DNA of 64,000 nucleotides from contig LODT01000001.1 of assembly GCA_001606155.1 (NCBI GenBank), positions 1,054,001-1,118,000 on the forward strand, written 5' to 3'. The stretch is from Tieghemostelium lacteum. Its lineage: Eukaryota > Evosea > Eumycetozoa > Dictyosteliales > Raperosteliaceae. Both the position numbers and the translations under genes were made by a program. The stretch's first letter is position 1, and every line of letters starts with the position of its first letter. Shown here one piece after another: positions 1 through 10,299 of the stretch. The notes below the pieces were generated by a model that made no database searches, was not told the origin of the DNA, and saw only the letters and a program-made list of their open reading frames with translations.

Positions 1-795
1 CACCGGGTCCAACTGGCTTACCTTTACCAGCAGACAAATCAGATAGATCCACAGAGGCCACACTAGTGAATCCTCCGCTTGCACATTTACAAATTGTCAT
101 TTGAACGGCAAACTTATTGGCATCATCTGTAGAATTAAATGATATTGCCCAATTCTGTGACCCATCTGAAAATGTACCGTAGGTATTAGATACCTTATAT
201 CCAAAGGTAGCTGAAATTGCAACATTTACTAGATACTTTTTATTGTTGTCATAAACCAACAATTGAAATTGTCCATTGGCTTTAACAATGGCAGTTGCTA
301 GACTGCCAACTGTTGTATATTTTTCACTACCTGTATCACTATTGGTATTAAATAGGTATTAATACATCATTGTAAGCAATTGTGGGAGGGGGAGATGGTG
401 TGGCAGTTTTAAAATTTTTGTTAAAAAATTTTTTTTCCATATTAAAACTACTGAGTTCCCCAGGTGGGACTTTTAAAAATTTGCTTATTTTCAAGAAAAG
501 AATTTACTTTTACTTGAATGATTTGAATTTGATTTACTTACAATTTAAATAAGTGAATTGGGTATGAGATTAAAACTTCCATTGTTGATGATGATGTTGT
601 TGTTTGATTTGAACTTGTAGTTGGTGTGTTAATTTGAGAAGATGAGTTTAATGAAATAGAAGATTGTTGTTTACTATTGATATAGGTTAATGATTGATTT
701 CCCTGTAAATTGCTAGTATCTTTAAATAAGGATCCAAGTTTTTGTGAGCTGGCTGAATTTCTGTTACTGTATTCTTCAGAATCTGAGATATTCAT
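1..795 (-). CDS. FKBP15/WAFL-like protein, 5' part only
   Basis: Two exons are visible: 542-795 (ATG at 795) and 338 down to the window edge, with an intron 339-541 bounded by GTAAGT and an AATAG acceptor. The N-terminus has the motif KLGSLFKDTSNLQG, then a Ser/Thr/Gln stretch, then LISYPIHLFKF. Exon 2 continues into a WH1/PH-like fold with YGTFSDGSQNWAISF and a following AVQMTICKC. This order matches the N-terminal WH1-like region of FKBP15 proteins (human TFYDDQRQNWSIMF, IAKCN). It ends just where the FKBP prolyl-isomerase domain should begin (GKGKPVGPG). FKBP15 proteins work on endosomes and actin in animals; a similar role here is inference. The rest of the gene lies outside the window, so domain completeness is unknown. 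Confidence 0.8.
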
Positions 796-1172
796 AATGA
801 AACAATTTTAAAATATCCCTTTTATGCAAAATAACTGTAATTTCGGTGTATGAGTATCCTGTTCAAGTTTCTCAATTGTTTATGACTCTTACCAATAAGT
901 AAAAATTAATCTAGAAATTCATATAAAAATATCTAGAATAAAGCCTTTGTATTGTTTGTATATTTATACAAAAAAGATAAAACTAATTATTGACAATAAA
1001 ATCTAAAAAGAAAAAAAAAAAAAAAAAAAAAAAAAAAGACTTTTTGTCCTTTTCTTTTGATTTTTCAGTTGCATTCACCATTAAGAAGAACAGTACTTAA
1101 TCATGTTTAACCATTTATTTATTTTATATACACATTAATTTCATTGTTATTTTTTAATGTTGATGAATTTAA
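796..1172. promoter_or_regulatory. Intergenic region with a 27-nt A run
   Basis: This 377-nt spacer separates the FKBP15-like start from the 3' end of the next minus-strand gene. It is nearly pure A/T and contains an uninterrupted A run at 1011-1037. It must hold the FKBP15-like promoter and the terminator of the upstream gene, but I see no recognisable motif. No coding exon was found. Confidence 0.4.
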
Positions 1173-1951
1173 TTAAATCGATTTCTTTTGTTTTGGTGAA
1201 TGGTCAATGAAGGAATATAAAGTAGTGAGATTATAATAATAGTAATTGTTTCCTTTTATGAACCTAGAAATATAAATTAAAAATTAGGAACCTTTGATAT
1301 ATACATTATTAAAATTAATATAAATAATTTGTTTTCAAATAAGCATTATTAAAAAAAAAATAATAAACGTTGTTGGAAAGGATTTAAATAATAAATACCT
1401 TTGTTTTTTTGTTGTGTTATAATATAGTTTAATTACATACCATCATCATCTATTTTTAAAATTATTGAAAATAATTCATTATATTAATATTTATACAAAT
1501 ATATTGTAATTGTCCACCACTTTACATACCATCAGAAATTACTTGAAAACTATTAATTTTAAAAAGATTTGAATATATATTGGAACTATATATAGAATTT
1601 GAGGAAATTAAGTTTTAATGTTGGTATTCTAAAATAATAATAAAACCTTTGATATTTGATATCCAAAAAGGTTGATTGTTTGATTTGTTTTTTTTACCTT
1701 TTTGATGTATTTGTGTTATTTGGTGGACATGATGATGGTGATGATGATGATAATGGTTTGCTACTACTACAACTATTTACACTATTTATATTATTATTTA
1801 TTGTGGCTATACTGATGGATGATTTACTAGTTTGTGACAGTACAGGTGTCGATAGTATAGTAGATTTACTCAAATTACTACAAGTCACTTTTGTAAATGT
1901 ATTATGTGCTTTGGAAGCAACTTTAAAAGTCGATATAAATCCTCTTTGCAT
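1173..1951 (-). CDS. Unrecognised three-exon protein with mitochondrial-type N-terminus
   Basis: I do not recognise this protein. A consistent gene model has exons 1698-1951, 1526-1585 and 1173-1263, with phases 2/1 and 2/1 fitting at both joins; it predicts about 134 residues. The start at 1951 gives MQRGFISTFKVASKAHNTF, which is basic, amphipathic-looking and free of acidic residues, like a mitochondrial presequence. A Ser/Thr/Asn-rich linker follows. The conserved-looking part is the C-terminal 50 residues: IYSNLFKINSFQVISDG, joined to FIKGNNYYYYNLTTLYSF and a basic tail. The second intron is long (262 nt) and holds an ATGATGATG followed by GTATGT that could be a micro-exon, but its phase does not fit. 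Mitochondrial location is inference from composition only. Confidence 0.5.
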
Positions 1952-2107
1952 ATTCTCAAGATAGACCAGTTCTGAAAAACGAAAAATGAAAAAAATAGAA
2001 TTTAAAAAAAAAAAAAAGATGATCAATTTGAACTTTCTTGAGTTTAGGGTGGGTTTTAGATTAGTTGTACATTATATTTATTACTTTTTTAATTGGTTAA
2101 TTGTGGT

Positions 2108-2553
2108 TTATGGATAAATAGTAGGTAAAAAGTTATTGAGTGTTGTTAAAAATGGAGTTGTATTAACAGTTAATTGAGGTTCACGATTTACAGAAAAGTT
2201 TTTAAAAACTTTGATACATGGAAGGACAGTGAGAATTTCATGGAATTCTCTATCAGCAGAATTGTTTTCAACATCGACAGAAACCTCAAAAAACAATGCA
2301 TTTGGGTATTTTTGTGGAAGACTATCAATATCATCTTTCAATATATCACATAGTACACTTTGGTTTTTGGTATAATATAATATAACCTAAGTTCAAACAC
2401 ACCATTAGTCAAATCACTCCCACATATTCAAATTCAGAAATATAATAATTCAAAAAACACACATACACATTTATTATCATTTCTGTTGTAGGCATTTGAT
2501 TGTTCATCTGGAGTAGATAATTTAGGGAAATTGGAGTGATAGTTAACTGTCAT
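2108..2553 (-). CDS. Thioredoxin-fold protein lacking the CxxC motif
   Basis: Two exons (2467-2553 and 2108-2386) join in phase 0 to give about 121 residues. The order of the thioredoxin fold is readable: beta strand VILYYTKNQ, helix, strand NALFFEVSVDVENN, helix with REFHEILTV, and the LPCIKVFKN strand at the cis-Pro loop. Where active thioredoxins have WCGPC this one has KNQSVLC, so the redox pair is missing; one Cys remains there and one lies next to the cis-Pro. It is therefore probably a non-catalytic thioredoxin-like protein, as in phosducin-like or TXNL families, acting by binding rather than redox chemistry (inference). It shares a 623-nt divergent upstream region with atg8. Confidence 0.65.
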
Positions 2554-3176
2554 TGTTATTTAGTTTTGTGGTTGCTTATGTGTAAAGTGGACTGGCAGAT
2601 CACTTGTTACAATATTTGAAAAAAAATTAAAAAAAAGAAAACCCACATTGAGGGAATATTTCAAAAAGTCCTTAAATATCTATTGTTTGAAAATCTTTAT
2701 TCAATTAGAAAAATTCATTTTTATACTTCATTGAAATTAATTTTTACATCTTCACCAACCACAAATTCATTCTGCTTTATTTTTTCTGTTTCAAATTTTC
2801 AAATTGATTTCTAAATTAAATTGATATGCATATAATAAAATCCAAACATTAGTTTAAAATTTAATATAATCTATAAATATTCAATTCAATGGAATTAAAA
2901 ATAAATTAGATCCTGGTTTTACTTTGTAAAAATTGGATCAACCCCTCTAAATTTGAGATATATGTCCCTAAATTTTGAGAAATGAAAAACAAAATAAAAA
3001 TTTTAATAAAACTTAAATTTTTTTTTTTTAAATACACATAAACACTCTTCCCTCATAAAAAAGATATTAATTTTTTTTTTATTTTATTTTTATTTTTATT
3101 TTTATTTTTATTTTTATTTAATTAATTTCTATTCATTGTATATTCTTTCTTAAATCAATATTGATAGCTATCAAAA
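2554..3176. promoter_or_regulatory. Divergent upstream region of thioredoxin-like and atg8 genes
   Basis: The spacer lies between two divergent starts. It is A/T-rich, with a T9 run near 3019-3027 and a TTTTTA hexamer repeated in tandem at roughly 3085-3118, typical of dictyostelid promoter tracts. No coding exon or RNA gene was found in it. Confidence 0.45.
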
Positions 3177-3621
3177 ATGACCATTATAACTAAATCCTTC
3201 AAGAATGAATATAACCTAGAAAAAAGAAAACAGTTATCAGCTAAAATCAGAAACAGATACAGAGATAGAATTCCAATTATTGTTGAAAGAGCTGCAAATT
3301 CCGATATACCTGATTTAAAGTATGCATTATTGATATCATAAAAGTAACAAAATAGTTTAGTAGCTAACTAACCATGTTTTATAAAGTAAAAAGAAATATT
3401 TAGCTCAGAGTGAAATGACTTTAGAGAAGTTTATTACAGAGATTAGAAAACATTTTAGCGAAGAAACAAAAACAAATGTATCAAAGGTTGCATTGTTTTT
3501 GTTTGTTAATAAATCCAATTTACCACCTAGTTCAACTTTGATATCCACTATATACGAAAAATACAAGGATGAAGATGGTTTCCTCTATATTACCTACTCT
3601 GGTGAAAATACATTTGGATAA
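3177..3621 (+). CDS. atg8: Autophagy ubiquitin-like protein Atg8
   Basis: Exons 3177-3319 and 3387-3621 join in phase 2 to give about 125 residues, the usual Atg8 size. The start MTIITKSFKNEYNLEKRKQ, then RIPIIVERA, DLNKKKYLAQSEMTLEKF and DEDGFLYITYSGENTFG follow the family from the N-terminal helices to the ubiquitin fold. Atg8 is conjugated through its C-terminal Gly to phosphatidylethanolamine on phagophore membranes. Here the stop codon follows that Gly directly (NTFG-stop), so no Atg4 pre-processing is needed. Dictyostelids have an Atg8a and a more divergent Atg8b; the serine-rich, altered N-terminus suggests the latter, but I cannot settle paralogy from one sequence. Confidence 0.93.
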
Positions 3622-4033
3622 TTTCCAATCTCTTTACACCCACCCGACATTTTAAGGAAAAGAGAGTACTATAGAAAGAAAGAGGAATCGTGTAATATAA
3701 ATGTAACCAACCCCCACAACAATAAAAGTATAAAAAAAAACACAACAGGACCGGCAACAACAATGTACATAAAATATAAAACAACAATTATAAAAACAAT
3801 CCACTTAATCATAATAAAATATACATTATATTTTAATCCATTAGAAAGGATAAATATGACCCAATAGGTATAATTAATAATCAAACTACAATGTCAATCA
3901 CTAGAACTCTTTATTTTTGATATAGTTATTGTAAATATCTAAATCTAGTTATAGTTTGGGTTAGGATGGTTAGGGGAGGACTAATAGGTAGACAAATAGC
4001 ACTATATAAGTATTAATTTTTAGAATATTATTA
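3622..4033. other. Convergent 3' spacer
   Basis: This 412-nt spacer lies between the 3' ends of atg8 and the CHORD gene. Open frames on its minus strand are short, hydrophobic and low-complexity, with no splice context, and look spurious. It should hold the two 3' UTRs and poly(A) signals. Nothing else was seen. Confidence 0.4.
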
Positions 4034-5120
4034 TTAGACTTGATATCTGAACAAATCTAATTCAGAATCTTCCAATTTTGACCAAGCTTCTTGTGGATCT
4101 TTGTATAATTTAACTTCCAATTTAGTCTTTAATATATCGAATTTACTCTTCTCAATTGAGAAGGTATTGGCAAAGTTATACAACTTTTTAAAGTATTTAT
4201 CATTTGGGAGTTGTAAATTAACCAATAACTAATTAGGATTATAAAGTTAGTTTATAACATTACACTTTTAATTTAAATGTAGGATATCTATACATACTGA
4301 TTTGTTATCTGGGAATTCAATAACAGAGCTCTCTGCAATAACACCTTTGGCATATATTGATAAATTTATATATTCAAATGACTGATACCAATCGTGTCTA
4401 CAAGGTTGCATATTCTCATCCTTTTTCTCTGGAATGAATTTATGTTTACCGCTCTTGCATCCTTTAATCTTTAAAAACTCTTCAAAAATTGCTGCTTTCT
4501 GTGAGAATGTGTGGGTTAGTGTATAAATTGTTGATGTAAAACTTAAATATTGAGAATTGAAAGATACAAACTGGTTTACAGCATGACCAACCTTTAGAAC
4601 CTTCATGAAATACAGGTTCACCTGGATGATATTGACAAACTTCAGTTTTTGAAGATTCATCTTTATAGTGGTAATTACATCCATTTCTAGTGCATTTAGC
4701 ATTCTCTGCAATTATAGCATCCTCAGGATCATTAGTTTCTACATATTCAATCTTTACAGGTACCAATTTCTTGGCAACTGTTGGTTTGGGTAGTGGAACA
4801 CTATTATTATTACTATTGTTGTTGTTGTTGGTTACTGTAATGGTTTCAGTGGAAGATGGTTGAGGTTTTGGTTGTGGAGTTGTTTTCTCTTTTTCTTGAT
4901 GAACACCTATAGTGCAACCTGGTATCTTTAAGAATTCATCAAACTCAACAACTCTCTTTTTACAACATGACCAACCTTTGTATCCTTCGTGAAACACTGG
5001 TGATCCAGGATGAAAACAGCAATCTTGTCTATCATCATGACTACCGTCATCTTTTAATTTTAAATCTTTATCAAATTCCATATTACATCCATTGTTTCCG
5101 CATTTAACCATTGAAACCAT
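4034..5120 (-). CDS. CHORD and CS domain co-chaperone (CHORDC1/Morgana-like)
   Basis: Exons 4572-5120, 4298-4498 and 4034-4228 join in phase 0 at both introns, predicting 314 residues (human CHORDC1 has 332). CHORD1 starts at Cys7/Cys12 and includes HPGSPVFHEGYKGWSCC and FDEFLKIPGC. An Asn/Pro/Gln linker follows. CHORD2 (about 142-205) repeats the pattern with YHPGEPVFHEGSKGWSCC and FEEFLKIKGC. The CS domain (about 225-305) has LLVNLQLPNDKYFKKLY and AWSKLE. CHORD domains bind two zinc ions each and interact with HSP90; CS domains are p23-like HSP90-binding folds. The first donor is GTTTGT; using it aligns CCKPKAAIF with CCKKRVVEF of CHORD1, which fixes the join. The 5' flank is duplicated at 7333-7440. 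Confidence 0.92.
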
Positions 5121-5126
5121 TTTTTA

Positions 5127-5240
5127 AAGCTGATTTGAGATTCAGTTAAATATCTCTAATGAAAATATAAAAAAAAAAAAACTTCATTTATTCAGTAAAA
5201 TTTCAAACTAACGCTAATTGCAAACAAATAAAGTCATATA
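5127..5240. repeat. CHORD-gene 5' flank, copy 1 of a duplicated segment
   Basis: This stretch upstream of the CHORD start matches 7333-7440: both hold GATTTGAGAT(T/A)CAGTTA, TATCTCT, a 13-14 nt A run, and AAATAAAGTCATAT in the same order. The match shows that the duplicated unit included this flank as well as the ankyrin-like gene. Confidence 0.75.
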
Positions 5241-5389
5241 TAAATGCAGTTTGATCAGCAACTAGGAATGATGGCTATTTTTGAGTTTCTGGGAGATTAA
5301 CAAACTTTGCTTCTCAATCCCTCATCTTAAAGAAATTTTAAAATAAATTATATTTAAAAATTAATAATTTAATCGAAATGATATTAACT

Positions 5390-7260
5390 TTATTTAAATA
5401 AATTGATTAAATGAAAGTAACCTTCATTTTGTAACATTTCATGAAATTCTTGATTGAGTTGAATTTTAGAAGATTTAATCAATTGAACTGCAAGGGTTGT
5501 TGGGAACCTTGCAAGTAATTTAATTGAAGTTTGAATTGAGAGGTAGTTTTGAAGATTTAATAATTGGATTAGTTTTATAAAACCGTTGTCAACCAGGTGT
5601 GATAAAAGTTGATCGTAACCATTGTTAGACCAACATTCAAGAACTTTTGGATAGTATTGGAATAGATACCTTAGAGCACTGGGTAAATATATTGGAATTA
5701 AATTTTCCCATTCACAATGTGATGTTTGATTGTGAATTTGATGGAAATAAAATTTAAATGATTCTAAATTTCGGCAGTCTCGAATATAATCTTTTGGGTT
5801 ATAGTTTTTGAGTTCAGGTCTATTTATCAATAGAAATTGAAGTACTTCTTGGTAATTACTTTCGTCTGGTTTACACAATGCCTTTATAGAGCAACCTTCA
5901 CTTCTATTTTCATGCAAGAATTTTACAACCTCCAAACTACCATTGTCCATTGCATTGGTTGAGCAACCTTGATTTGTATTGTAGTGGAGAAATTTGAGCA
6001 GTTTCAAGTTGCCATTGGTTGCCGCATTATCCATTATACGTGGGTCACAAATTTCATTTAATTTATAATTGGTAGAATTATAAATATATTCTATCATTTC
6101 CATGTTATTATCTCTTGCATACAGGACAAGGTATTTTGCCAAAATATCTTCATGAAAGAATAGTTTCATATTCTTTTTTAAAAATTTTACCACTTCAACT
6201 GATTGGCATTTAAACTCAAAGCCTAGTCTGAATGAAAGTTTACCATGATCTAATAGAAATTCTAACATTTCTACATTGGATTGTTCGAATGCATATCTAG
6301 TCACTTCAGAATTGACTGAATCTTGAAATGCTGGATAATTATATGTTGATAATTGTACAGATCTCTTTGTTTCTTTACTTGAATTATTTTTATCAAAACC
6401 CACTGAATCAGAATTTATATAAGGATCTCTTTTTGAGTAGTTATTGTAGATATATTTTACAATATTCCAGTGTTTGTTGGTGGCAGATTTAATTAATGAT
6501 TCTTGAGAATAGGGTTTTCTAATTCTCCATTGGTTGCTACCTCATCCAATGTATGATCTTCGCAACCTTCATTTCTGTTATAATGTAAGAACTTAACTGT
6601 CTCTATGTCGCCAATAGATGCCTTATAATCCATTAAAGCAATATTAAACATTTCATCTCTTTGCAGTTGGTGTAAGTGTTGAATAACTTCAAGACTAGAA
6701 AGATTTAGCGGTTGGTTAAATTTTGTTGATGGGAATGTGTTTATCATTAAATTTGCAGTTTCAATATCAGGAAATTCATACAATCTATCCAATTCTATTA
6801 GACTTAGTTCATCATTTGTCATTCCATCTATAAGGTATTGTAGTATATCTTTATCAGTTATTTTCAAGATCACATAACTGTTTACTTTGCATCCAATCAC
6901 ATTTCTTAAATGTTTAACAATTTCTATGTTTGGTTTCTTATTTCTTGCATGGTGTGCAAGTGATTTATCTTTACTATTATCACTGTGAAATAATGTTTTA
7001 TAGTGTTGATAAACATTTATATAACTTGAAAAATCTTCAATAAAGCCCAATAAAGATTCTAAAGTAAAGTATCCCATTGGAAAATGTATTGGATCTCTTT
7101 TGATGTTATCAATTATTAAATGAACATTTTTTCTTTTCCAAAAATGAAAATGATTAATTTCATCGTATCTATCAAACTTTTCAAATGATGATATAAAATT
7201 TGAAAATATTTTGTTAAATAGAAATTTATCTCTGAATACTCTAAAAAATAATAAATCCAT
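5390..7260 (-). pseudogene. Ankyrin-like family gene, copy A, frame-shifted
   Basis: This is a member of the five-copy family found here. The N-terminal part (7260 to about 6512) begins with the family start MDLLFFRVFRDKFLFNKIF, and the C-terminal part ends at 5390 with GYFHLINLFK. Compared with copy B, 31 nt are missing near 6512, where the repeat NGELEMFKFLFENRKEP is lost and the frame shifts. Both halves are otherwise open and highly similar to the intact copies, so the break is recent. The Met of the first frame is ATG at 7260; the TTG-TCA before it is shared by other copies. The gene is probably inactive, though either half could still be translated. Its sequence is closest to copy E in both halves. 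Confidence 0.8.
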
Positions 7261-7332
7261 TGACAAATAACCCTTAAAAGATTAATGAAAAAGGTTTTTA
7301 AGGTATTTAAATTCGTTTTTTTTAGTGTTTGT

Positions 7333-7440
7333 GTGATTTGAGATACAGTTATATATCTCTCTAATAAAAATAAAAAAAAAAAAAAACTAATTAACTAAAA
7401 TTTTCTAAATTTCACTAATCACCAAACCAAATAAAGTCAT
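7333..7440. repeat. CHORD-gene 5' flank, copy 2 of a duplicated segment
   Basis: This is homologous to 5127-5240 and sits between copies A and B, where no CHORD gene exists. It marks the left edge of a tandem duplication unit of about 2.2 kb. The flanks just before copies A and B (TTTTGCTTCTCAATCCCTCA and the following A/T stretch) also match. Confidence 0.75.
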
Positions 7441-7561
7441 ATTTTCTCTGTCAAATTTTGCTTCTCAATCCCTCATCTTAAAGAAAATTTAAAAATAAAT
7501 TTTATTTAAAATAAATTGTATTTAAAAATTAATAATTTAATCGAAATCATGTTAACTTTAT

Positions 7562-9460
7562 TTATAAATTGATTAAATGAAAATAACCTTCATTTTGTAA
7601 CATTTCATGAAATTCTTGATTGAGTTGAATTTTAGAAGATTTAATCAATTGAACAGCAAGGGTTGTTGGGAAATTTTTAAGTAAATAAAATGAAGTTTTA
7701 ATTGAGAGGTAGTTTTGAAGATTTAATAATTGGATTAGTTTTATAAAACCTCTATTCACCAGGTGTGATAAAAGTTGATCGTAACCATTGTTTGACCAAC
7801 CTTCAAGAACTTTTGGATAATATTGGAATAGATACCTTAAAGCACTGGGTAAAATTGGAATTAAATTTTCCCATTCACAATGTGATGTTTGGTTGTGAAT
7901 TTGATGGAAATAAAATTTAAATGATTCTAAATTTTGGCTGTCTCGAATATAATCTGTTGGGTTATAGTTTTTGATTTCAGGTCTATTTGTCAATAGAAAT
8001 TGAAGTACTTCTTGGTATTTACTTTCGTCTGGTTTACACAATGCCTTTATAGAGCAACCTTCACTTCTATTTTCATGCAAGAATTTTACAACCTCCAAAC
8101 TACCAAAGTCCATTGCATAGGTTGTGCAACCTTGATTTGTATTGTAATGGAGAAATTTGAGCAGTTTCAAGTTGCCATTGGATGCTGCATAATCCATTAT
8201 ATCTGGGTTGCAAATTTCATTTAATTTATAATTGGTAGAATTATAAATATATTCTATCATTTCCATGTTATTATCTCTTGCATATTGGACAAGGTATCTT
8301 GCCAAAATATCTTCATTAAAGAAAAGTTTCATATTCTTTTTTAAAAATTTTACCACTTCAACTGATTGGCACATAAACTCAAAGCCTAGTCTGAATGAAA
8401 GTTTACCATGATTAAATAGAAATTCTAACATTTCTACGTTGGATTGTTCGAATGCATATCTAGTCACTTCAGAATTGACTGAATTTTGAAATGCTGGATA
8501 ATTATATGTTGATAATTGTACAGATCTCTTTGTTTCTTTACTTGAATTATTTTTATCAAAACTCACTGAGGCCCAATTTATATAAGGATCTCTTTTTGAG
8601 TAGTTATTGTAGATATATTTTACAATATTCCAGTGTTTGTTGGTGGCAGCTTGAGTTAATGATTCTTGAGAATAGGGTTCTTTTCGGTTTTCAAACAGAA
8701 ACTTGAACATTTCTAATTCTCCATTGGTTGCTACAAAATCCAATGTATAATCTTCGCAACCTTCATTTCTGTTATAATGTAAGAACTTAACTGTCTCCAT
8801 GTCACCATTAGCTGCCTTATAATTCATTAAACCAATATTAAACATTTCATCCCTTTGCAGTTGGTGTAAGTGTTGAATAACCTCAAGACTAGAAAGATTT
8901 AGCGGTTGGTTAAATTTTGTTGATGGGAATGTGTTTATCATTAAATTTGCAGTTTCAATATCAGGAAATTTTAATAATCCATCCAATTCTATTAGACTTA
9001 GTTCATCATTTGTCATTCCATCTATGAGGAATTTTAGAATATCTTTATCATTATAAAGTATTTTCAAGATCACATCACTGTTTACTTTGCAGCCAATCAC
9101 ATTTCTTAAATGTTTAACAATTTCTATGTTTGGTTTCTTATTACTTGCATGGTATTCAAGTGATTTATCTTTACTAATATCACTGTGAAATAATGTTTTA
9201 TAGTGTTGATAAACATTTATATAACTTGAAAAATCTTCAATAAAGAGCAATAAATGTTGTAAAGTATTGTATCCCATTGGAAAATGTATTGGATCTCTTT
9301 TGATGTTATCAATTATTAAATGAACATTTTTTCTTTTCCAAACCTGCAGATGATTAATTTCATCATATCTATTAAATTTTTCAAATGATGATATAAAATT
9401 TGAAAATATTTTGTTAAATAGAAATTTATCTCTGAATACTCTAAAAAATAATAAATCCAT
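7562..9460 (-). CDS. Ankyrin-like repeat protein, copy B (intact)
   Basis: A single exon of 632 residues starts at the family ATG (MDLLFFRVFRDKFLFNKIF). The N-terminal 60 residues form an F-box-like or family-specific helix block, as in many dictyostelid ankyrin proteins. The rest is degenerate ankyrin-like repeats of 24-35 residues with the theme GDMETVKFLHYNRNEGC, GELEMFKFLFENR, GNLKLLKFLHYN and GSLEVVKFLHENRSEGC, followed by a helical C-terminus ending HLINL. This copy has one GSLEVVKFLHENRSEGC unit; copies C, D and E have two. Such proteins are presumed protein-binding scaffolds; no specific function is known to me. The promoter region GAAAAAGGTTTTTAAGGTA is shared with copy A. Confidence 0.85.
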   Translation of the reverse strand: MDLLFFRVFRDKFLFNKIFSNFISSFEKFNRYDEINHLQVWKRKNVHLIIDNIKRDPIHFPMGYNTLQHLLLFIEDFSSYINVYQHYKTLFHSDISKDKSLEYHASNKKPNIEIVKHLRNVIGCKVNSDVILKILYNDKDILKFLIDGMTNDELSLIELDGLLKFPDIETANLMINTFPSTKFNQPLNLSSLEVIQHLHQLQRDEMFNIGLMNYKAANGDMETVKFLHYNRNEGCEDYTLDFVATNGELEMFKFLFENRKEPYSQESLTQAATNKHWNIVKYIYNNYSKRDPYINWASVSFDKNNSSKETKRSVQLSTYNYPAFQNSVNSEVTRYAFEQSNVEMLEFLFNHGKLSFRLGFEFMCQSVEVVKFLKKNMKLFFNEDILARYLVQYARDNNMEMIEYIYNSTNYKLNEICNPDIMDYAASNGNLKLLKFLHYNTNQGCTTYAMDFGSLEVVKFLHENRSEGCSIKALCKPDESKYQEVLQFLLTNRPEIKNYNPTDYIRDSQNLESFKFYFHQIHNQTSHCEWENLIPILPSALRYLFQYYPKVLEGWSNNGYDQLLSHLVNRGFIKLIQLLNLQNYLSIKTSFYLLKNFPTTLAVQLIKSSKIQLNQEFHEMLQNEGYFHLINL

Positions 9461-10299
9461 TGACAAATAACCATTAAAAGATTAATGAAAAAGGTTTTTA
9501 AGGTATTTAAATTTCGTTCTTTTGTTCTTTGTATAGGTGATTTTGCAATTATCAGCCCAAAACAGTATTCCCCTGGAGATTTGTAACTTTAATTATTTTT
9601 TTTTTTTGAGATTTTTTTTTTTTTTACATTTCGTCATATAGTTGGAAGATATTTAGTTAATTAATTGGACAATAGCTTGTTATTTAAAAAAATGATAGAA
9701 ATCAAAAATATCCAATGAATTAATCAGATCTCAGATCATGTTTAAAATTTTAACAAAAAGATTTTTTTTTCTGACTTTTGATAACTGTTATTTATTGTTG
9801 TACTTCTCTTTCTCTCACTCTATTTATTTATTTATTTATTTTATATATTTGTTAGATATAATATATATCAACTTTATTTGAAACCCACATATCACTCTAA
9901 CACACGTAAAACTCTTTTATTTTAAAGTTAGACTATATATACTTTTGTATTACTCTATTTTTTTTTTAGTGTTTGTGTGGTAACAAAAGATCATCTTACG
10001 CACTCAACATTTTGTAATTCACGAGTGTGTTGAATAATTTTGGTTTTATCCATACACATAATTTGAATTAGCATTACTCTATTTTTTTAAATTAACTCTA
10101 TTTTTTTATTCTATCTTTATTCAAATAATTTATATTGGTTATTTATAAAGATTGTTTATTAAATCACCATTCATCATCATCAAACACAAAAACAAAAACC
10201 CCAATTTAATTATTTATTTTATTTATTTATTTATTTATTTACACTATTAAATTTTACACTACTAAATTAATAATAACAATATATATAACAAAAACTAAA
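9461..10299. promoter_or_regulatory. Divergent upstream region
   Basis: The spacer lies between the starts of copy B and the ARM protein gene. It contains long T runs (9597-9606, 9613-9624, 9957-9969), TTTA tandem repeats near 9820-9840 and 10210-10240, and a C-rich patch CAGCCCAAAACAGTATTCCCC at 9553-9573. The string TTTTTTTAGTGTTTGTGTG near 9962 also occurs near 7318, which may be a trace of the duplication. No exon was found. Confidence 0.4.

Noticed and set aside
1656-1964. Plus-strand 102-codon open frame
   Set aside because: It is opposite the first exon of the minus-strand gene, is Asp/Leu low-complexity and has no splice or start context.
3590-3884. Two hydrophobic minus-strand open frames
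   Set aside because: They overlap the Atg8 3' end and its UTR; composition explains the hydrophobicity.
8000-8224. Plus-strand open frame that recurs in three ankyrin copies (also 22216-22413 and 25636-25833)
   Set aside because: It is antisense to the conserved repeat region; its recurrence follows from duplication of the sense gene.
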